The notes: generated by a model from the letters alone, not told the origin. DNA of 64,000 bases from an uncultured Pelagibacteraceae bacterium (GCA_902547535.1 CACCOB010000003.1:62001-126000); one strand, 5' to 3'. Positions 37,116 through 47,333 are shown, counted from the stretch's first letter. A program made the numbers and translations.

Positions 37116-38250
37116 AATTATTGTTCTCAACACTATAGAAGTTTAGTTGATGAGTAATAGTATTTTTGTCAATCTCGAAAACACCTATTTTTCCTTTAAA
37201 TTTATTTTTTTTTAAAAAAATTTTTTTTGTAATTTGAAAATCATTTTTATAAATTAAAAAGTAGACTAAACCTACCAAATCATAACTTAAAAATGAAAGT
37301 TGATCTCCATCTAAACCATATGTATTTTTAAAATCACTCATGAATACTTCATAATTACTTTTGTTTATTGAAGGAAAATAAATTGGATGTAGAGAATTTT
37401 CTTTTAAAAGGCTTTGATCAAACCATTGATTTAAGGTTATATAAGTAACTCTTTTTGATGAGACATCAGTATAAAGAAGGGAAGTTGCAACACTTTTTAA
37501 ATTTTCATCAAAATCAGCTATAATAACTGAGTCAAAATCTATATTTCCAAGTGTATCCTTTTTTTTTAAATTTTGTATTTTTTCATCCTTGTTCTTAAAT
37601 GATAAACTCTCAAGCCTTTTTATCTCGTTTTTAAGATTGTTTTTTCTTATTTGATATTTTGTTAAATCCTCAATTTGTTTAGTAAGTTTAGTAGGCTCTC
37701 TATCGTAATAAAAAACTTTTTTATGTTTAATATTTGTTTTGTCAATTGCTTCCTCTATTTCTCTTTTAAACTCCGAGCGTGGGATTAAAAAAATACTTTC
37801 TAATAAATTATTTTTATCATTAAATTTTTTAATAGTTTGTAATTGTGATATAGCATTTACACCTGCACTTATTACGTTTTTTGGATTACCAATTAACTTG
37901 TTTGTAAAAGATATAAAAGTTATTTCTTTAAGATCATCAAGATATTTAGTGCTTTCATTAAATACAGGCCCAATTATTATCCTTACTCCATCTTTATATA
38001 ATTCTTTAGATACTTTTAAAGCGTCAATCGGATTTGATTTTGTATCTTTGGGAATTATCTCGATCTTAGCATCATTTATTTTGTTTATTGCCATTCTTGT
38101 TGATTTTATAATTTTTTCACCAATCACAGAATTTTCACCAGTTAAGGGAATAATTAATCCAATCTTAATTTTTTCAGATGCAAAAATATTTTGGTAAAAA
38201 AGGCAGATACTTAATGGAAATAAAATAAGCAATTTAATTAAAGTTTTCAT
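37099..38250 (-). CDS. LpoA/YraM-like penicillin-binding-protein activator (periplasmic-binding fold)
   Basis: A 383-residue exported protein with an N-terminal hydrophobic signal (about residues 1-24, ending FASEKI) and a type I periplasmic-binding fold: IGLIIPLTGENSVIGEKI, then the GVRIIIGPVFNESTKYL loop and YDREPTKLTKQI. It resembles the family annotated as 'penicillin-binding protein activator' that precedes rsmI in alphaproteobacteria; E. coli LpoA activates PBP1A. There is no lipobox cysteine (the signal has one Cys at position 17, within FPLSICLFYQ), so lipidation is uncertain. It is divergent from rsmI. Confidence 0.72.
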   Translation of the reverse strand: MKTLIKLLILFPLSICLFYQNIFASEKIKIGLIIPLTGENSVIGEKIIKSTRMAINKINDAKIEIIPKDTKSNPIDALKVSKELYKDGVRIIIGPVFNESTKYLDDLKEITFISFTNKLIGNPKNVISAGVNAISQLQTIKKFNDKNNLLESIFLIPRSEFKREIEEAIDKTNIKHKKVFYYDREPTKLTKQIEDLTKYQIRKNNLKNEIKRLESLSFKNKDEKIQNLKKKDTLGNIDFDSVIIADFDENLKSVATSLLYTDVSSKRVTYITLNQWFDQSLLKENSLHPIYFPSINKSNYEVFMSDFKNTYGLDGDQLSFLSYDLVGLVYFLIYKNDFQITKKIFLKKNKFKGKIGVFEIDKNTITHQLNFYSVENNNFKKIF

Positions 38251-38286
38251 TTAAGTTTTAATAATATATTTAATTAACAAATTCTT

Positions 38287-39138
38287 ATGAATTTAAATAA
38301 TAATAAATTTAAACCTGGGCTATATTGTGTTGCTACACCTATAGGAAATATGGGTGATATTTCAATTAGAGCTATTAAAATCCTCCAAGAGTCTGATCTA
38401 ATTTTATGTGAAGATACAAGAGTTACAAAAAAAATACTTCAGAAGTTTGCAATAAATACAAAACTCATTTCAAATCACAAGTTTAATGAAAATAAAAACT
38501 TAAAAAAAGTTTTGGAAATTCTTAAAAATAACAAAATAGTATCATTGGTTTCAGATGCTGGAACACCTGCAGTTTCTGATCCTGGAAGAATTTTAGTAAA
38601 TGAGTGTGTCAAAAATGAAATCAATACTTTCCCAATTCCAGGCACATCTGCAGTAAGTGCAGCAATATCAATAAGTGGTTTTTCTGATAATTTTTATTTT
38701 TGTGGATTTCTTCCTGAAAAACAAAATCAAGTTAAAAAATTATTTAAAAATTTGTCATTGCTTGACAGTTCTATTGTTTTTTTTATTTCTCCAAATAAGC
38801 TCATTAAAAGAATAGATGACATAAAAGAATTTTTTTTTGACAGAAATATTATAATTTGTAGGGAAATTACAAAATTTCATGAAGAGTATATTAGAACTTC
38901 AGTTAAAGAATTATCAAATGTTAACTTTTCAAGAAAAGGTGAGATAACAGTTGTTATTTCTGAAGCAAAAAAAGAAATATTAAGTTTTAAAGAGCTCCAA
39001 GAATCTGATAAAAAAAAAATTAACGAATTAATTAAAAAAATGTCTATTAAAGATATTATTAAAAAAATTTCAAAAAATAGAGAAATTTCTAAAAAACTTA
39101 TTTATAATTATTGTCTTGAAATTAGGAATGAAAATTAA
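38287..39138 (+). CDS. rsmI: 16S rRNA (cytidine-2'-O) methyltransferase RsmI
   Basis: RsmI methylates the 2'-hydroxyl of C1402 of 16S rRNA. It has the tetrapyrrole-methylase-like fold with LYCVATPIGNMGDISIRAI, the CEDTRVTKKIL motif, VSDAGTPAVSDPG and the FPIPGTSAVSAA SAM loop. At 283 residues it is full length. In related bacteria a UPF0102 (yraN) gene usually follows; here a BON-domain lipoprotein gene overlaps its end, so yraN appears to be missing. Confidence 0.95.
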   Translation: MNLNNNKFKPGLYCVATPIGNMGDISIRAIKILQESDLILCEDTRVTKKILQKFAINTKLISNHKFNENKNLKKVLEILKNNKIVSLVSDAGTPAVSDPGRILVNECVKNEINTFPIPGTSAVSAAISISGFSDNFYFCGFLPEKQNQVKKLFKNLSLLDSSIVFFISPNKLIKRIDDIKEFFFDRNIIICREITKFHEEYIRTSVKELSNVNFSRKGEITVVISEAKKEILSFKELQESDKKKINELIKKMSIKDIIKKISKNREISKKLIYNYCLEIRNEN

Positions 39139-39721
39139 AAAAACTTTTTTATTATTAATTTTTGTTATCATTTCAGGATGTGTTGGTTATTCATCGACAG
39201 GAGTTCTAGGAACTGGTGTTTCAGTTGCATTAGATCCAAGGAGCTTTGGTACTCAAATTGACGACTCATTAATGCAACAAAATCTTAGGGCCAAATTGAT
39301 ATCAGCTGACAAAAGTTATATTATTTCTGTAAAAACAAAAATTCTTGATGGAAGAATATTTCTTACAGGAAAAGTTAATTCTGTTGAGGATAAACTTAAA
39401 ATTACAAAATTAGCATGGGAAATTAAAGGTGCCAGGTCAGTAAATAATGATTTACGAATCAAAGAAAAGTTTGATTTTAAAAGATCAGCAAAAGATTTAC
39501 TAATTACTTCACAACTTAGAGCAGCGATAATAGGTAATAAAAAAATTAAGTCTGTAAACTACAATATAGATACTTATAAGAAGAAAATTTATATTTATGG
39601 TATAGCTCAAAACAAAATGGAGAGAGAAGAAGTATCAAAAGAGGCTAAACAAATTCTTGATGTTGAGGATGTAATTACCAGTATATTTTTAGTTGATGAT
39701 CTTAGAGTGGTCAAAAAATAA
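39128..39721 (+). CDS. BON-domain outer-membrane lipoprotein
   Basis: A 197-residue lipoprotein of the YraP/OsmY type. From ATG 39128 the signal peptide is MKIKKTFLLLIFVIISGC, with lipobox ISGC; an in-frame TTG at 39116 adds four residues and is less likely. Two BON domains follow, with IISVKTKILDGRIFLTGKVN and SVNYNIDTYKKKIYIYGIAQ. BON domains bind phospholipids; E. coli YraP helps keep outer-membrane integrity. It overlaps rsmI by 11 bases. Confidence 0.85.
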   Translation: MKIKKTFLLLIFVIISGCVGYSSTGVLGTGVSVALDPRSFGTQIDDSLMQQNLRAKLISADKSYIISVKTKILDGRIFLTGKVNSVEDKLKITKLAWEIKGARSVNNDLRIKEKFDFKRSAKDLLITSQLRAAIIGNKKIKSVNYNIDTYKKKIYIYGIAQNKMEREEVSKEAKQILDVEDVITSIFLVDDLRVVKK

Positions 39722-39728
39722 ATTAATA

Positions 39729-42017
39729 TTAATAAGTCTTTTTATATTTTATCACACCAGCTGAATAAGCTGCAACAGATGCTAAATCTAATATTTCAGA
39801 AGTAGATGATCTCAACGGTGCAATTTCTATTGGTTGAGCAAGACCTATTAATAATGGGCCAATTATTTTAGCACCACCTAATGCTTTCATAATCTTGTTA
39901 GAGATAGCGGCACTATGTTGACCAGGCATTATTAAAATATTAGCATTACCCACTATTTCCGAAAATGGATACAAATCAGAGTATTCATCATTAAGAGCAA
40001 CATCAGGTTGCATGTCACCATCAAATTTAAAATCTACTTTTTTTTCTTTTAAAATTTCTACTGCATCTCTTATATGTTTTGTTCTACTTGTTATTGGTTG
40101 CCCAAACGTTGAATGAGATAAAAAAGCTACCCTCGGATCAAATCCAAATAATCTTACAACTCTTGCAGAAGAAATTGCTATATCAGCTAATTCTTCCGAC
40201 GAAGGGTATTCATTTACTGATGTATCACCAATAAAAACAGTTTTACCTTTACTAACTACCATATTTAATCCAAACATTATTTCTCCTTTTCTAGGAGGAA
40301 TTACTTTTTTAATTTTTTCAAGTGATTGAGAATATCTTCTAGTATTACCTGTTACCATTGCATCGGCATCACCACATTCAACCATACATGATGACCAAAT
40401 AACCCTGTCATTTCTAATCATTCTATCGCAATCCCTTTCAAGTAAGCCTTGGTCTCTTTGCATTTTTTTAAATAAAAATTTTACATATTTTTCTCTCAAT
40501 TTTTTGTCTGTAGAGTTAACAATTTTAATGTCCAGGTTTTCTCTATAACCAATTTCCTTTAACCTTTGTTTAACAACATTCTCTTTTGCAACAATTATTG
40601 GAGTGCCTAGTCCACCATTTTTAAATGCAATCGCAGCCTTAAGCGTATTTTCATCCTCTCCATCAGCAAATACTACAGTTTTTGGATTTTTTTTAACTTT
40701 AGAATTTATACCTTGTAGTATTGTTACTGATGGATCTAATCTCTGTTTCAATTGCTCAGAGTATAAATTAAAATTTTCAATATTTTTTCTAGCAACTCCA
40801 CTTTTAATTGCTGCTTTTGCTACTGCAACAGGAATTACGCTTATTAGTCTTGGATCAAATGTGGATGGAATAATATAATCTTTACCATACTTAGGCCTGT
40901 CCCCTCCCATTGCCGCCGCTACCTCATCTGGAACTCTTTCTCTAGCCAGCTTAGCAATTGCATTAGCTGCAGAAATCTTCATTTCCTCATTTATTGTTTT
41001 TGCCCTTACATCAAGCGCCCCTCTAAATATATATGGAAAACCAATTAAATTATTAACTTGGTTTGCATAATCCGATCTACCAGTTGCTATAATTGCATCT
41101 TTCCTAATTTTGTAAGCTTCCTCTGGTAAAATTTCTGGGTCAGGGTTAGCACATGCAAATATAATTGGGTTTTTTGCCATTCTCTTAATCATTTCTTTTT
41201 TAAGTATGCCTGCTGATGATAGTCCTAAAAAAACATCTGCATTTTCTAAAGCGTCATATAAATTTTTATCTTTTGTTTTTTTTGCGTATTTTAACTTCCA
41301 CTTATTTAATCCTTTTCTATCAAAACTAATTACCCCCTTGCTATCTATCATTGTTAAATTATTTTTTTTTACACCTAATTTCAAAAATAAATCTGAGCAT
41401 GCCATAGCGGATGCGCCTGCACCGTTTACAACAACCTTAATTTTAGAAATTTTTTTTTTAGTGATATGTATTGAATTAATTAATGCTGCTGATGTAATAA
41501 TTGCTGTTCCATGTTGGTCATCATGAAATACTGGTATATCAAGTATTTTTTTAAGATTTTCCTCTATTATAAAACATTCTGGAGCAGCAATGTCTTCAAG
41601 ATTAATACCACCAAAACTTACAGCAAAGTTTTTAATACTATTAATTATTTCTATGGGATCTTTACTATCAATTTCTAAATCAATAGCATCAATGTCCGCA
41701 AATCTTTTAAATAAAACAGCCTTTCCTTCCATTACAGGTTTTGAAGCGATTGCACCTAAATTTCCTAGTCCTAATACTGCAGACCCATTACTTATCACTG
41801 CAACTAAATTGCCTTTAGTTGTATAATCATATGCTCTCTCAGAGTTTTTATAAATTTCTTTAACTGGTGCTGCTACCCCAGGAGAATATGCTAAAGCAAG
41901 GTCTCTTTTTGATATCATTGGTTTTGATGAATTTATCTCAATCTTGCCAGATTTATTTGAAATATGAAATTCAAGAGCTTCTTTATCCGAATAATGTTCA
42001 ATTTTGTTTTTTTTCAT
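39729..42017 (-). CDS. maeB: NADP-dependent malic enzyme with phosphotransacetylase-like domain
   Basis: MaeB converts malate to pyruvate, CO2 and NADPH. At 762 residues it is the long form: a malic domain (residues 1-~430) with YSPGVAAPVKEIYKN, the malate-binding EDIAAPECF, HDDQHGTAIITSAAL and the NAD-binding NGAGASAMAC, followed by a phosphotransacetylase-like domain (about 435-762) with VSKGKTVFIGDTSVNEYPS and AAYSAGVIKY. In E. coli the second domain is regulatory (acetyl-CoA inhibition). It is divergent from murJ across 48 bases. Confidence 0.97.
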   Translation of the reverse strand: MKKNKIEHYSDKEALEFHISNKSGKIEINSSKPMISKRDLALAYSPGVAAPVKEIYKNSERAYDYTTKGNLVAVISNGSAVLGLGNLGAIASKPVMEGKAVLFKRFADIDAIDLEIDSKDPIEIINSIKNFAVSFGGINLEDIAAPECFIIEENLKKILDIPVFHDDQHGTAIITSAALINSIHITKKKISKIKVVVNGAGASAMACSDLFLKLGVKKNNLTMIDSKGVISFDRKGLNKWKLKYAKKTKDKNLYDALENADVFLGLSSAGILKKEMIKRMAKNPIIFACANPDPEILPEEAYKIRKDAIIATGRSDYANQVNNLIGFPYIFRGALDVRAKTINEEMKISAANAIAKLARERVPDEVAAAMGGDRPKYGKDYIIPSTFDPRLISVIPVAVAKAAIKSGVARKNIENFNLYSEQLKQRLDPSVTILQGINSKVKKNPKTVVFADGEDENTLKAAIAFKNGGLGTPIIVAKENVVKQRLKEIGYRENLDIKIVNSTDKKLREKYVKFLFKKMQRDQGLLERDCDRMIRNDRVIWSSCMVECGDADAMVTGNTRRYSQSLEKIKKVIPPRKGEIMFGLNMVVSKGKTVFIGDTSVNEYPSSEELADIAISSARVVRLFGFDPRVAFLSHSTFGQPITSRTKHIRDAVEILKEKKVDFKFDGDMQPDVALNDEYSDLYPFSEIVGNANILIMPGQHSAAISNKIMKALGGAKIIGPLLIGLAQPIEIAPLRSSTSEILDLASVAAYSAGVIKYKKTY

Positions 42018-42065
42018 TTTGTAAATAAATATACTATAAAGACAAATTTAGGACTAATATGATTT

Positions 42066-43595
42066 ATGAACCTCATTAAGTCAACAAGCACATTTAGTCT
42101 ATTTGTTTTACTAAGTAGAGTTCTCGGTTATGTAAGAGATTTCTTCATAGCAATTTACCTTGGATCAGGCTCAATGGCAGACACGTTTTTTGTAGCTTTT
42201 AGAATCCCAAATACTTTTAGAAGATTATTTTCAGAAGGCACTTTTAATGCGGCTTTTGTTCCTTCTTATTCTTCTGAACTTATTAGAGGTAAAAAAAAGG
42301 CAAATATATTTGCAAATACAATTTTTAATTTATTATTACTAGGATTATTTTTTACAATCCTAATAATTGAAATATTCATGCCAGCATTTATTAAAATAAT
42401 TGCACCTGGATTTTCAAATGATCTAGAAAAATTAAATATTGCAATTGATTTAACTAGAATTACTTTTCCATTTTTATTTTTTATAAGTCTTGCATCCTTT
42501 TTTTCAGCAATATTAAACTCACATAATAAATTTGCTGCAGCTGCAGCTGCACCAATAATTCTTAATGTATTATTGATAATTTGTTTATTATACATTGAAA
42601 ATATAGATGATAATTTGGTGTATTATCTATCCTACTCAGTAACTCTTGCTGGTCTTCTTCAATTTATTTTTTTGCTTCTATTTGTTAAAAAGTATTTTGT
42701 AGTAAATATCAATTTTAATTTTAAAATTAATAAAAAAGTTAAAATTTTTTTTAGTAAACTTTTACCAAGTATTTTTTCATCAGGGGTCACTCAAATAAAT
42801 ATCTTAGTTGGAACTATTATTGCATCATTTCAAGCAAGTGCTGTTTCATATTTATATTATGCAGATAGAATTTATCAGATAAATCTAGCAATAGCTGGAA
42901 TTGCTATTGGTACTGTAATACTACCAAACTTAAGTCGACATATAAAAAAAAATAACTCTGCAAAAACGATAGAATTACAAAATAAAGCTTTAGAATTGAG
43001 TTTGTTTTTAAGTTTACCAGCATCATTTGCTCTAATGGTTGGTTCAGAACAAATAACATCAGCATTATTTGGCTATGGCTCATTTGATCAGTTGAGTGTT
43101 AGAAATTCTGCAAAAGCTTTATTCTACTTTTCTTTAGGACTACCAGCATTTTCTTTGATTAAAATATTTTCAACTTTTTTATTTGCGAGAAATGACACTA
43201 AAACACCATTTAAGTATTCCTTAATTTCTGTAATTTTAAATATCTTAATAAGTTTAATTTTTTTTTCAAAGATAGGCTTTATTATAATACCAATAGCAAC
43301 AACAATCTCATCATGGTTTAATGGGATCATTTTGTTGACTTTTGTAATTAATAAAAATTATTTTAAATTTAGTCCTGATTTTTTAATTAAAATAATAAAA
43401 ATTATCTTCGCAAATATAGTTGCAATTTCAATTTTTTATTTTTTAATAAATTTTCAAACAACTTTGTTAGAATATACAAATAATTTTAAATTTATTTTTA
43501 TTATTTTAATTGTTTTATTAACATTTATTTCATACGTTGGAGTTTCAATTATTATAAAAGCCTTTAAAATTTCCGATATTAATTTAAAGTATTAA
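42066..43595 (+). CDS. murJ: lipid II flippase MurJ
   Basis: MurJ flips lipid II across the inner membrane for peptidoglycan synthesis. The 509-residue protein is highly hydrophobic with about 14 predicted spans and carries the family stretches STFSLFVLLSRVLGYVRDFF, GTFNAAFVPSY and YYADRIYQINLAIAGIAIGT. Arginines needed in the cavity of the E. coli protein appear to be present (VLGYVRD, RRLFSEGTF). trpS follows after 3 bases. Confidence 0.95.
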   Translation: MNLIKSTSTFSLFVLLSRVLGYVRDFFIAIYLGSGSMADTFFVAFRIPNTFRRLFSEGTFNAAFVPSYSSELIRGKKKANIFANTIFNLLLLGLFFTILIIEIFMPAFIKIIAPGFSNDLEKLNIAIDLTRITFPFLFFISLASFFSAILNSHNKFAAAAAAPIILNVLLIICLLYIENIDDNLVYYLSYSVTLAGLLQFIFLLLFVKKYFVVNINFNFKINKKVKIFFSKLLPSIFSSGVTQINILVGTIIASFQASAVSYLYYADRIYQINLAIAGIAIGTVILPNLSRHIKKNNSAKTIELQNKALELSLFLSLPASFALMVGSEQITSALFGYGSFDQLSVRNSAKALFYFSLGLPAFSLIKIFSTFLFARNDTKTPFKYSLISVILNILISLIFFSKIGFIIIPIATTISSWFNGIILLTFVINKNYFKFSPDFLIKIIKIIFANIVAISIFYFLINFQTTLLEYTNNFKFIFIILIVLLTFISYVGVSIIIKAFKISDINLKY

Positions 43596-43598
43596 AAA

Positions 43599-44600
43599 AT
43601 GTCCAAAAAAATATTTTCTGGTGTCCAGCCCACAGGTAATCTTCATTTAGGTAACTATCTAGGAGCTATTAAAAATTTTGTTGATTTAAATAATGATAAC
43701 CGAAATGAATGTATTTTTTGTGTTGTAGATTTACATGCAATAACCGTTAGGCAAGACAAAGATCAATTAAAAAATAATATTCGTGAGACAACTGCAACAT
43801 TTTTAGCTAGCGGTATTAATCCAAATAAAAGTATTATTTTTAATCAATCTAAAGTTCATGCACATTCAGAGGGCTCATGGATGTTAAGTTGTATAGCACC
43901 AATGGGTTGGTTGAATAGAATGACTCAATTTAAAGAAAAGGCAGGAAAAGATAAAGAAAAGGCTTCCGTAGGTTTATATATTTATCCTATATTAATGGCT
44001 AGTGATATATTACTTTATGATGCTACTCATGTACCAGTTGGAGAAGATCAGAAACAACATTTAGAATTAACAAGAGATATAGCTCAAAAATTTAATAAAG
44101 ATTATGACTGTGATGATTTTTTAAAAGTTCCAGAGCCTTTAATTAAAAAAAATTTTTCAAGAATAATGAGTTTAAAAGATGGTCTAAAAAAAATGAGTAA
44201 ATCAGATCCATCAGATCTTAGTAGGATTAATCTAACTGATTCAAAAGACGAAATTATAAATAAAATTAAAAAAGCAAAAACAGATTCTTTTCCAATTCCA
44301 AATGAAGAAAGTAAATTAAAGGATAGACCAGAAGCTAAAAATTTGCTTGGAATTTACTCTAGTATTTCAAATCAAAGTTTAAATAAAACTTTAGATGAAT
44401 TTGGGGAAAAAAACTTTTCTGAACTGAAAAGAGATTTAGCTGAAATTTTATCAAATAAAATTTCTCCGATCTCTGATGAGATAAAAAAATTGACTAACGA
44501 TCAAGGGTATTTAGATGAGGTACTAAAACAAGGTGCAAATAAAGCTGAGGAGATTGCAGGTAAAAAGATAAAAGAAATGAAGAAAATAATAGGTTTTTAA
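43599..44600 (+). CDS. trpS: tryptophanyl-tRNA synthetase
   Basis: TrpS charges tRNA-Trp. Its class I motifs are the HIGH-type TGNLHLGNYLGA (about residues 12-23) and KMSKS in GLKKMSKSDPSD near residue 199. The PVGEDQKQHLELTRDIAQKFN region with the conserved acidic and glutamine residues is typical. At 333 residues it is normal. It lies in a rightward run murJ-trpS-nfuA-like gene. Confidence 0.97.
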   Translation: MSKKIFSGVQPTGNLHLGNYLGAIKNFVDLNNDNRNECIFCVVDLHAITVRQDKDQLKNNIRETTATFLASGINPNKSIIFNQSKVHAHSEGSWMLSCIAPMGWLNRMTQFKEKAGKDKEKASVGLYIYPILMASDILLYDATHVPVGEDQKQHLELTRDIAQKFNKDYDCDDFLKVPEPLIKKNFSRIMSLKDGLKKMSKSDPSDLSRINLTDSKDEIINKIKKAKTDSFPIPNEESKLKDRPEAKNLLGIYSSISNQSLNKTLDEFGEKNFSELKRDLAEILSNKISPISDEIKKLTNDQGYLDEVLKQGANKAEEIAGKKIKEMKKIIGF

Positions 44601-44639
44601 AATTCTTTAAATCTTAGAATTAATTGCTATATAAATAAT

Positions 44640-45182
44640 ATGTTTATTCAAACACAAGAAACTCCAAACCCAAATTCTCTAAAATTTTTACCAGGCAAAA
44701 GAGTATCAAATGATGGGCCTTACGAATTCTTAAATGAAAACCAAACTCAAATCCCAATATTAAAAAGTATTCTATCAATAAATGGTGTTACAGGAATATT
44801 TTTGAGTGAGGATTTTTTATCGATCAATAAAACTCAAGATGAAAAATGGGAAAATATAAAACATATAGTTATTTCATATTTGAATGAATACTATGATGAA
44901 GGCAATGAATTTATCATAAATAAAAACACAGAGTTAAATGATCATAAAGAGTTTAGTGAAATTGAAAATAAAATAATTAAAATACTAGAAACTAAAATTA
45001 GACCAGCTGTAGCTAAAGATGGAGGAGATATATCATTTAAGGAATTTAAAGATGGAAAAGTAACAGTTATGTTAAAGGGTAGCTGTTCAGGGTGCCCATC
45101 TTCAACCTTAACTTTAAAAAAAGGAGTGCAAAACCTTCTTTGTCATTATATTCCTGAAGTTAAAGAAGTTTTAGCTGTATAA
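44640..45182 (+). CDS. NifU-like iron-sulfur cluster carrier protein (Nfu)
   Basis: A 180-residue protein with the N-terminal Nfu domain (IQTQETPNPNSLKFLPG, about residues 3-19) and a C-terminal NifU domain containing the cluster-binding CxxC in KGSCSGCPSSTLTLKKGV. Proteins of this arrangement carry [4Fe-4S] clusters to targets; the mitochondrial homologue NFU1 works in lipoate synthase maturation. The N-terminal type distinguishes it from E. coli NfuA, whose first domain is degenerate A-type. Here it is placed after trpS without evident functional partner. Confidence 0.93.
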   Translation: MFIQTQETPNPNSLKFLPGKRVSNDGPYEFLNENQTQIPILKSILSINGVTGIFLSEDFLSINKTQDEKWENIKHIVISYLNEYYDEGNEFIINKNTELNDHKEFSEIENKIIKILETKIRPAVAKDGGDISFKEFKDGKVTVMLKGSCSGCPSSTLTLKKGVQNLLCHYIPEVKEVLAV

Positions 45183-45218
45183 TATTGTTTTTATAAATTA
45201 TATGAATTCAAGAAAAAC

Positions 45219-46289
45219 ATGAAAAAAAAAAAAGAAGATAATAGTAATCTTAATTTTTTTAAAACTTTATTAACAAGTCTTGTTATAATACTTACATTCT
45301 CAGTTTTACCAAACTTGCTCAGTCATATAAAAAATAATTTAAAATCAAAAGAAGTTATTTTAAATTCCTCAAAACAAAGTTTTAATGAAATATTAGATAA
45401 ACAAAATAAAGAAAATAAGATAATTAATGACTCAATTAAAAACAGGTATACATGGAATATTTTTGAGGATATTGATGTTTTTGGAAAGAACGAAGATGAC
45501 GAGGACCCTCAAAGATTAAGTGCATCAACAATAGAGGAATTATTTAAAGATAATGGATACAATCTAGAAACTGTTAAAAAAACTAAACTAGTCAATTCAG
45601 GTAACCAGTTAACAAAATTACCTAAAGAGTTAAAAAATATTGAAAGTCCAAAGAAAAGAAAAGAACTATTTATAAAAATTGTATTACCATTAATTATTGA
45701 GGAAAATCTTAAAATTAGATTTGACCGTAAAAAACTTTTTAAAATTTTAAATAAAAATAATACTACGCAACGCGATAAAGCTTGGCTTGAACTAAAGTTT
45801 AAACAATATGGAGTAAAAAATAAGGATTTTACTAAACTTAAAGTAAGAATGGATGAAATTCCAGTCTCATTAGCAATCGCTCAAGCTGCTAAAGAAACCG
45901 GATGGGGAAGTTCAAGATTTGCACAAGAAGGTAATGCATTATTTGGTCAATGGACCTGGTCAGGTGAAGGTATTAAACCCCTGGATGTAGAAAAAAATAA
46001 AAAACATAAGGTAGCCAAATTCAAAATTTTGAAAGCATCAGTAAGAGCTTATCAAAGAAACCTAAATACACATCCTAGTTATAAAGAATTTAGAATAGAA
46101 CGAGCAATTCAAAGAGATAATGATGAAAAATTAGATAGTTTGAAATTAGTTAATTTTTTGGAAAAATATGCGGAAACAGGAAAAGAATACACAGAAGTTC
46201 TTAAAATTATTATTAATCAAAATTCTTTGACTGATTTTGATGATGTAGATATCTTGCCAACAAGTTTAAAAATGAAAAATTTAATTTAG
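45219..46289 (+). CDS. Bax-like glucosaminidase-domain protein
   Basis: A 356-residue inner-membrane-anchored protein: one N-terminal hydrophobic span (about residues 15-35), a long polar linker and a C-terminal Bax/FlgJ-type glucosaminidase domain with SLAIAQAAKETGWGSSRFAQ, in which the glutamate of KETGWG is the likely catalytic acid. It probably cleaves peptidoglycan glycan strands in the periplasm. Its 3' end overlaps by 9 bases the converging deacetylase gene, also a cell-surface sugar enzyme. Confidence 0.85.
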   Translation: MKKKKEDNSNLNFFKTLLTSLVIILTFSVLPNLLSHIKNNLKSKEVILNSSKQSFNEILDKQNKENKIINDSIKNRYTWNIFEDIDVFGKNEDDEDPQRLSASTIEELFKDNGYNLETVKKTKLVNSGNQLTKLPKELKNIESPKKRKELFIKIVLPLIIEENLKIRFDRKKLFKILNKNNTTQRDKAWLELKFKQYGVKNKDFTKLKVRMDEIPVSLAIAQAAKETGWGSSRFAQEGNALFGQWTWSGEGIKPLDVEKNKKHKVAKFKILKASVRAYQRNLNTHPSYKEFRIERAIQRDNDEKLDSLKLVNFLEKYAETGKEYTEVLKIIINQNSLTDFDDVDILPTSLKMKNLI

Positions 46290-47333
46290 AGTAAACTGAG
46301 TTCCAAGCCATCTCCACCCATTTTTATCTTGCATTGAACAATTAATTCTACCTCTTCTAGGTAAGAATTTTTTAGTAAAAATAACTTCAATTTTATTTTT
46401 TTTAAAGTTTAGTTTAGATTTTTTCCACTCTCCACCTTCATTTGAAAAGCAATTTATCTTATTGATACCAGGTTGATCATTAAAAAATTCTATTATTAGT
46501 TTTGGGGGATTGTTAGTTTGTAATAAAAATTTTTCTTCTGGAATTATATTTTTGTGTTGAATTGGTAAAAGATTTATCAAGAATTTAAATCTTTCTAGAT
46601 CCCCATACTTTTCATTTATTGGAAATCGAGGTAATTCATATTTGTCTTTATTTAAATCTATTACTCCTGAGTGTTGACCAAAAGCATAGTCAAAATTTTT
46701 AGAAATATATTTTTTTTGCTCTAAGCTATACTCACCAAATGGGTACGAAAAAAACTTAGGATTATAACCAAGATTTTTTTCAAATATTTTAATCGATTTA
46801 TGAATATCTTTTTCAAATTTTTCAAATTTGTATTTAACCAAGTACGAATGTGAATGTGAGTGATTTCCTATAAATACAAAATCTTCGTTTGATATTTCTC
46901 TAATTTCTTCCCAACTCATATAACCATTTTTACCTACAGCCTCTGTTGAGACAAATAAAATGAAGGGAATTTTATTTTTTTTTAGAATTGGCCAAGCATT
47001 ATGATAAAAAGAAGAAAATGCGTCATCAATAGTAAGTAAAATTTTTTTTTCTTCACTTACTTTGTTAAATTCTAATTTAAAGTTTTTTGGATTTAAAAAA
47101 GAAAAATTATTTTCCTTGATAATATTTAAATGTTTTTGAAATACATCAATCTTAATATTTGTTGAAGGATATTTATTTTCTTCAAATCTATGGTACATTA
47201 AAGCCAGAATTCCCTTTTCATTAGGTTCATATTTTTTGTTTACAGTACCTGCATAAGCATTTAAAAAAAATAGGTAAAAAATGATAAATTTAATTATTGA
47301 TGCGGCTAATGAAAAAATTGTTTTTGTTATCAT
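46281..47333 (-). CDS. polysaccharide deacetylase-family exported protein
   Basis: This protein removes acyl groups from a carbohydrate, substrate unknown. It has the NodB-type catalytic motifs: LTIDDAF (Asp-Asp pair), GNHSHSHSY (His pair binding the metal) and FSYPFGEYS. An N-terminal signal (MITKTIFSLAAS to FLNAYAG, about 30 residues) supports the ATG at 47333 as start, giving 350 residues; the frame stays open further upstream to 47480, but that would extend deeply into tsaB. From 47333 the two divergent genes still overlap by 53 bases at their 5' ends. The C-terminal ~90 residues are an unrecognised beta-rich domain. Confidence 0.82.
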   Translation of the reverse strand: MITKTIFSLAASIIKFIIFYLFFLNAYAGTVNKKYEPNEKGILALMYHRFEENKYPSTNIKIDVFQKHLNIIKENNFSFLNPKNFKLEFNKVSEEKKILLTIDDAFSSFYHNAWPILKKNKIPFILFVSTEAVGKNGYMSWEEIREISNEDFVFIGNHSHSHSYLVKYKFEKFEKDIHKSIKIFEKNLGYNPKFFSYPFGEYSLEQKKYISKNFDYAFGQHSGVIDLNKDKYELPRFPINEKYGDLERFKFLINLLPIQHKNIIPEEKFLLQTNNPPKLIIEFFNDQPGINKINCFSNEGGEWKKSKLNFKKNKIEVIFTKKFLPRRGRINCSMQDKNGWRWLGTQFTLN

